A model generated the notes under the pieces. The model had not been told where the DNA came from, made no database searches, and saw only the letters and a list, made by a program, of their open reading frames with translations. From Flavobacterium laiguense (GTDB lineage Bacteria; Bacteroidota; Bacteroidia; Flavobacteriales; Flavobacteriaceae): 52,798 nucleotides of DNA. Shown here in pieces: positions 51,590 to 52,798 of this stretch. Made by a program: the position numbers and the translations under genes. Positions within the stretch are counted from its first letter, which is position 1; every line of letters starts with the position of its first letter. The DNA is taken from NCBI RefSeq assembly GCF_003097655.1, contig NZ_QCZH01000026.1, positions 1 through 52,798 on the forward strand, given 5' to 3'.

Positions 51590-52762
51590 ATGTCTAAAAT
51601 TATCGACCTCTTAACGAAAGAATACGCTAACGCATACGATTTGGCTCATAAAAAACAATTCTCATTACCAAAGATTTACGATGCAAACGGTGATTTATCT
51701 AAACGCTGGTATGTGTATTATTCCTTTCGAAATCCCACAACCGATAAGCTTGAAAGACAAACCCCTGTTTATGCAGGAGTAAATTTGTTCAAGACCCTCA
51801 AAGAGCGAAGAAACGCAATAAAAATACTCGCAAAGGCAATTGAAACCATTTTGGATAATGGTTTCAATCCTTATGACGATTCTCTTTCTGTTGAAGAAAT
51901 AAAGAAATATAATATTCCAGAAGCCGTTACTTTTGCGCTTGAATTAAAAAAAAGCACACTAAAAGAGAATAGTTATCGTGATTTTAGAGTAAGAATAAAA
52001 TCATTTGAGAAGTGGCTTTTGGCTAACGGATATGAAAATAGATACATTACAACGGTAAATAAAAAGACGGTTATCACTTTTCTTAACTCCGTTTTATCGA
52101 GTACAAGTGCTAAAAACAGAAATAATACTCGTTCCAATCTATCAATGTTCTTTCAATCACTAGAAGATAATGATATTATTACGGATAATTTTGTCAAAAA
52201 AATCAATGTTCTAAAATCCACACCTGAAAGAAACAAGACTTATAGTACTACCCAAGAAGTTGATATTTTCAATTATCTAAAAAGCAATGACGATTTATTA
52301 CTCTTGTTTATTCAATTTATTTCCTATAATCATTTGCGACCAGTAGAAGTTGTTCGATTGAGAATTAAAGATGTAAACATAAAAGACAAACTTATTTATG
52401 TTCGAGCCAAAAACAAAGCTGTAAAAATCAAAATCATTCCTGAAATACTTTTATCTGCAATTCCTGATTTAGAAAAATTGAACCCTGAAAGCTTCTTATT
52501 TACTCCAAATGGCATTGGCTATGATTGGACGACTGGAGAAACCGACAAAAGAGATTACTTCAGTAAACGTTTCAAGAAAGTAAAAGACAGTTTAGAATTA
52601 GGAAAAGATTACGGATTGTATAGCTTTAGACATACTTTCATAACCAAGCTATACCGAGAATTGGTCAAAAACAGTACTCCATTTGAAGCGAAAAGCAAAT
52701 TAATGCTTATTACTGGTCATACTGGAAAAACCGGTCAAATTGACCACCCCATTCCAGTGTAA
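51590..52762 (+). pseudogene. Tyrosine integrase, C-terminus lost at an IS insertion
   Basis: The frame has 390 codons. The N-terminal SAM-like core-binding domain (about 110-205) and the catalytic domain are recognisable: Arg in Leu-Arg-Pro-Val-Glu-Val, Lys in Arg-Ala-Lys-Asn-Lys, Tyr-Ser-Phe-Arg-His-Thr-Phe (the first His of the usual box is Tyr), and Leu-Ile-Thr-Gly-His-Thr. Right after Gly-His-Thr the frame turns into repeat sequence (Gly-Lys-Thr-Gly-Gln-Ile-Asp-His) and stops at 52762. The normal 35-45 residue tail with the nucleophile Tyr is missing, so it cannot recombine. It probably once moved an element in or out at tRNA-Met. Confidence 0.8.
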
Positions 52763-52798
52763 ATTGACCACCAGTTTCGGAGTAAATTGACCACCACT
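52723..52798. mobile_element. Probable end of an IS21-family element (partial)
   Basis: AAATTGACCACC occurs three times at 52737-52748, 52761-52772 and 52784-52795, 24 and 23 bp apart. Multiple terminal repeats with the TGGTGGTCAATTT word (other strand) are the usual form of IS21-family ends. The outer end may be the TGG at 52723, just where the integrase stops matching its family. The rest of the element (istA/istB expected) lies beyond the window. Confidence 0.65.

Noticed and set aside
52737..52798. CRISPR repeats or integrase core sites
   Set aside because: Three 12-bp units at 23-24 bp spacing are too short for CRISPR and fit terminal repeats of an IS21-type element better.

Overview
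The window reads as chromosomal DNA of a Flavobacterium-like member of the Bacteroidota. It is AT-rich. Many genes encode outer-membrane barrels, TonB-linked proteins or flavobacterial DUF families (DUF4290, DUF4199, DUF5686, DUF2490). Promoters fit the Bacteroidota pattern TTG-N17-23-TAnnTTTG, and a 6S-like RNA lies between zapA and rny. Genus is inferred from gene content and style only.

Layout. 1-350: tRNA-Lys, tRNA-Leu, tRNA-Lys, with a hairpin after each tRNA-Lys. 600-2400: small poorly known genes (a lone OmpA-type TPR fragment, a secreted protein, a degenerate GNAT). 2460-12000, all minus strand: four outer-membrane proteins, the remains of one arylsulfatase, a small membrane protein, an intact arylsulfatase and a patatin-BamA fusion; this is an envelope and sulfate-ester region. 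12060-13450: an orphan intergenic stretch and an Asn/Ala/Ser-rich secreted protein. 13700-17230: a TolC-HlyD-ABC2 permease export operon without an ATPase. 17290-23970: ABC-F factor, subtilisin-like lipoprotein, GlmU-like enzyme, ribosomal protein L31, DUF4199 and GT2 genes. 24170-28710: a dispersed palindromic repeat, phosphosugar mutase, MsbA-like exporter and DUF2971. 28710-33720, minus strand: EF-hand-like lipoprotein, TonB receptor and M23 peptidase.

33950-36440 is a compact block: coiled-coil protein, ZapA, 6S-like RNA, RNase Y. It is followed by xerD, a barrel protein, aroQ, a DUF5686 protein, a cation efflux carrier, murA, DUF4290 and DUF493. The murA product carries Asp where the fosfomycin-target Cys normally lies. 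44860-45250 holds two palindromic repeats of different families. 45360-51300 is mostly housekeeping: AAA-type NTPase, recQ, fmt, HU, YqgE, class IV aminotransferase and a START-like protein. The right end is mobile: tRNA-Met, then an integrase gene whose last part, including the catalytic Tyr, is cut off by sequence that looks like an IS21-family end running out of the window.

No CRISPR array and no clear multi-gene defence system is visible. The most interesting signals are non-coding: the two palindromic repeat families, the 6S-like RNA, the covarying tRNA-Lys hairpins, and two intrinsic terminators whose U-tracts end right at a downstream ATG.
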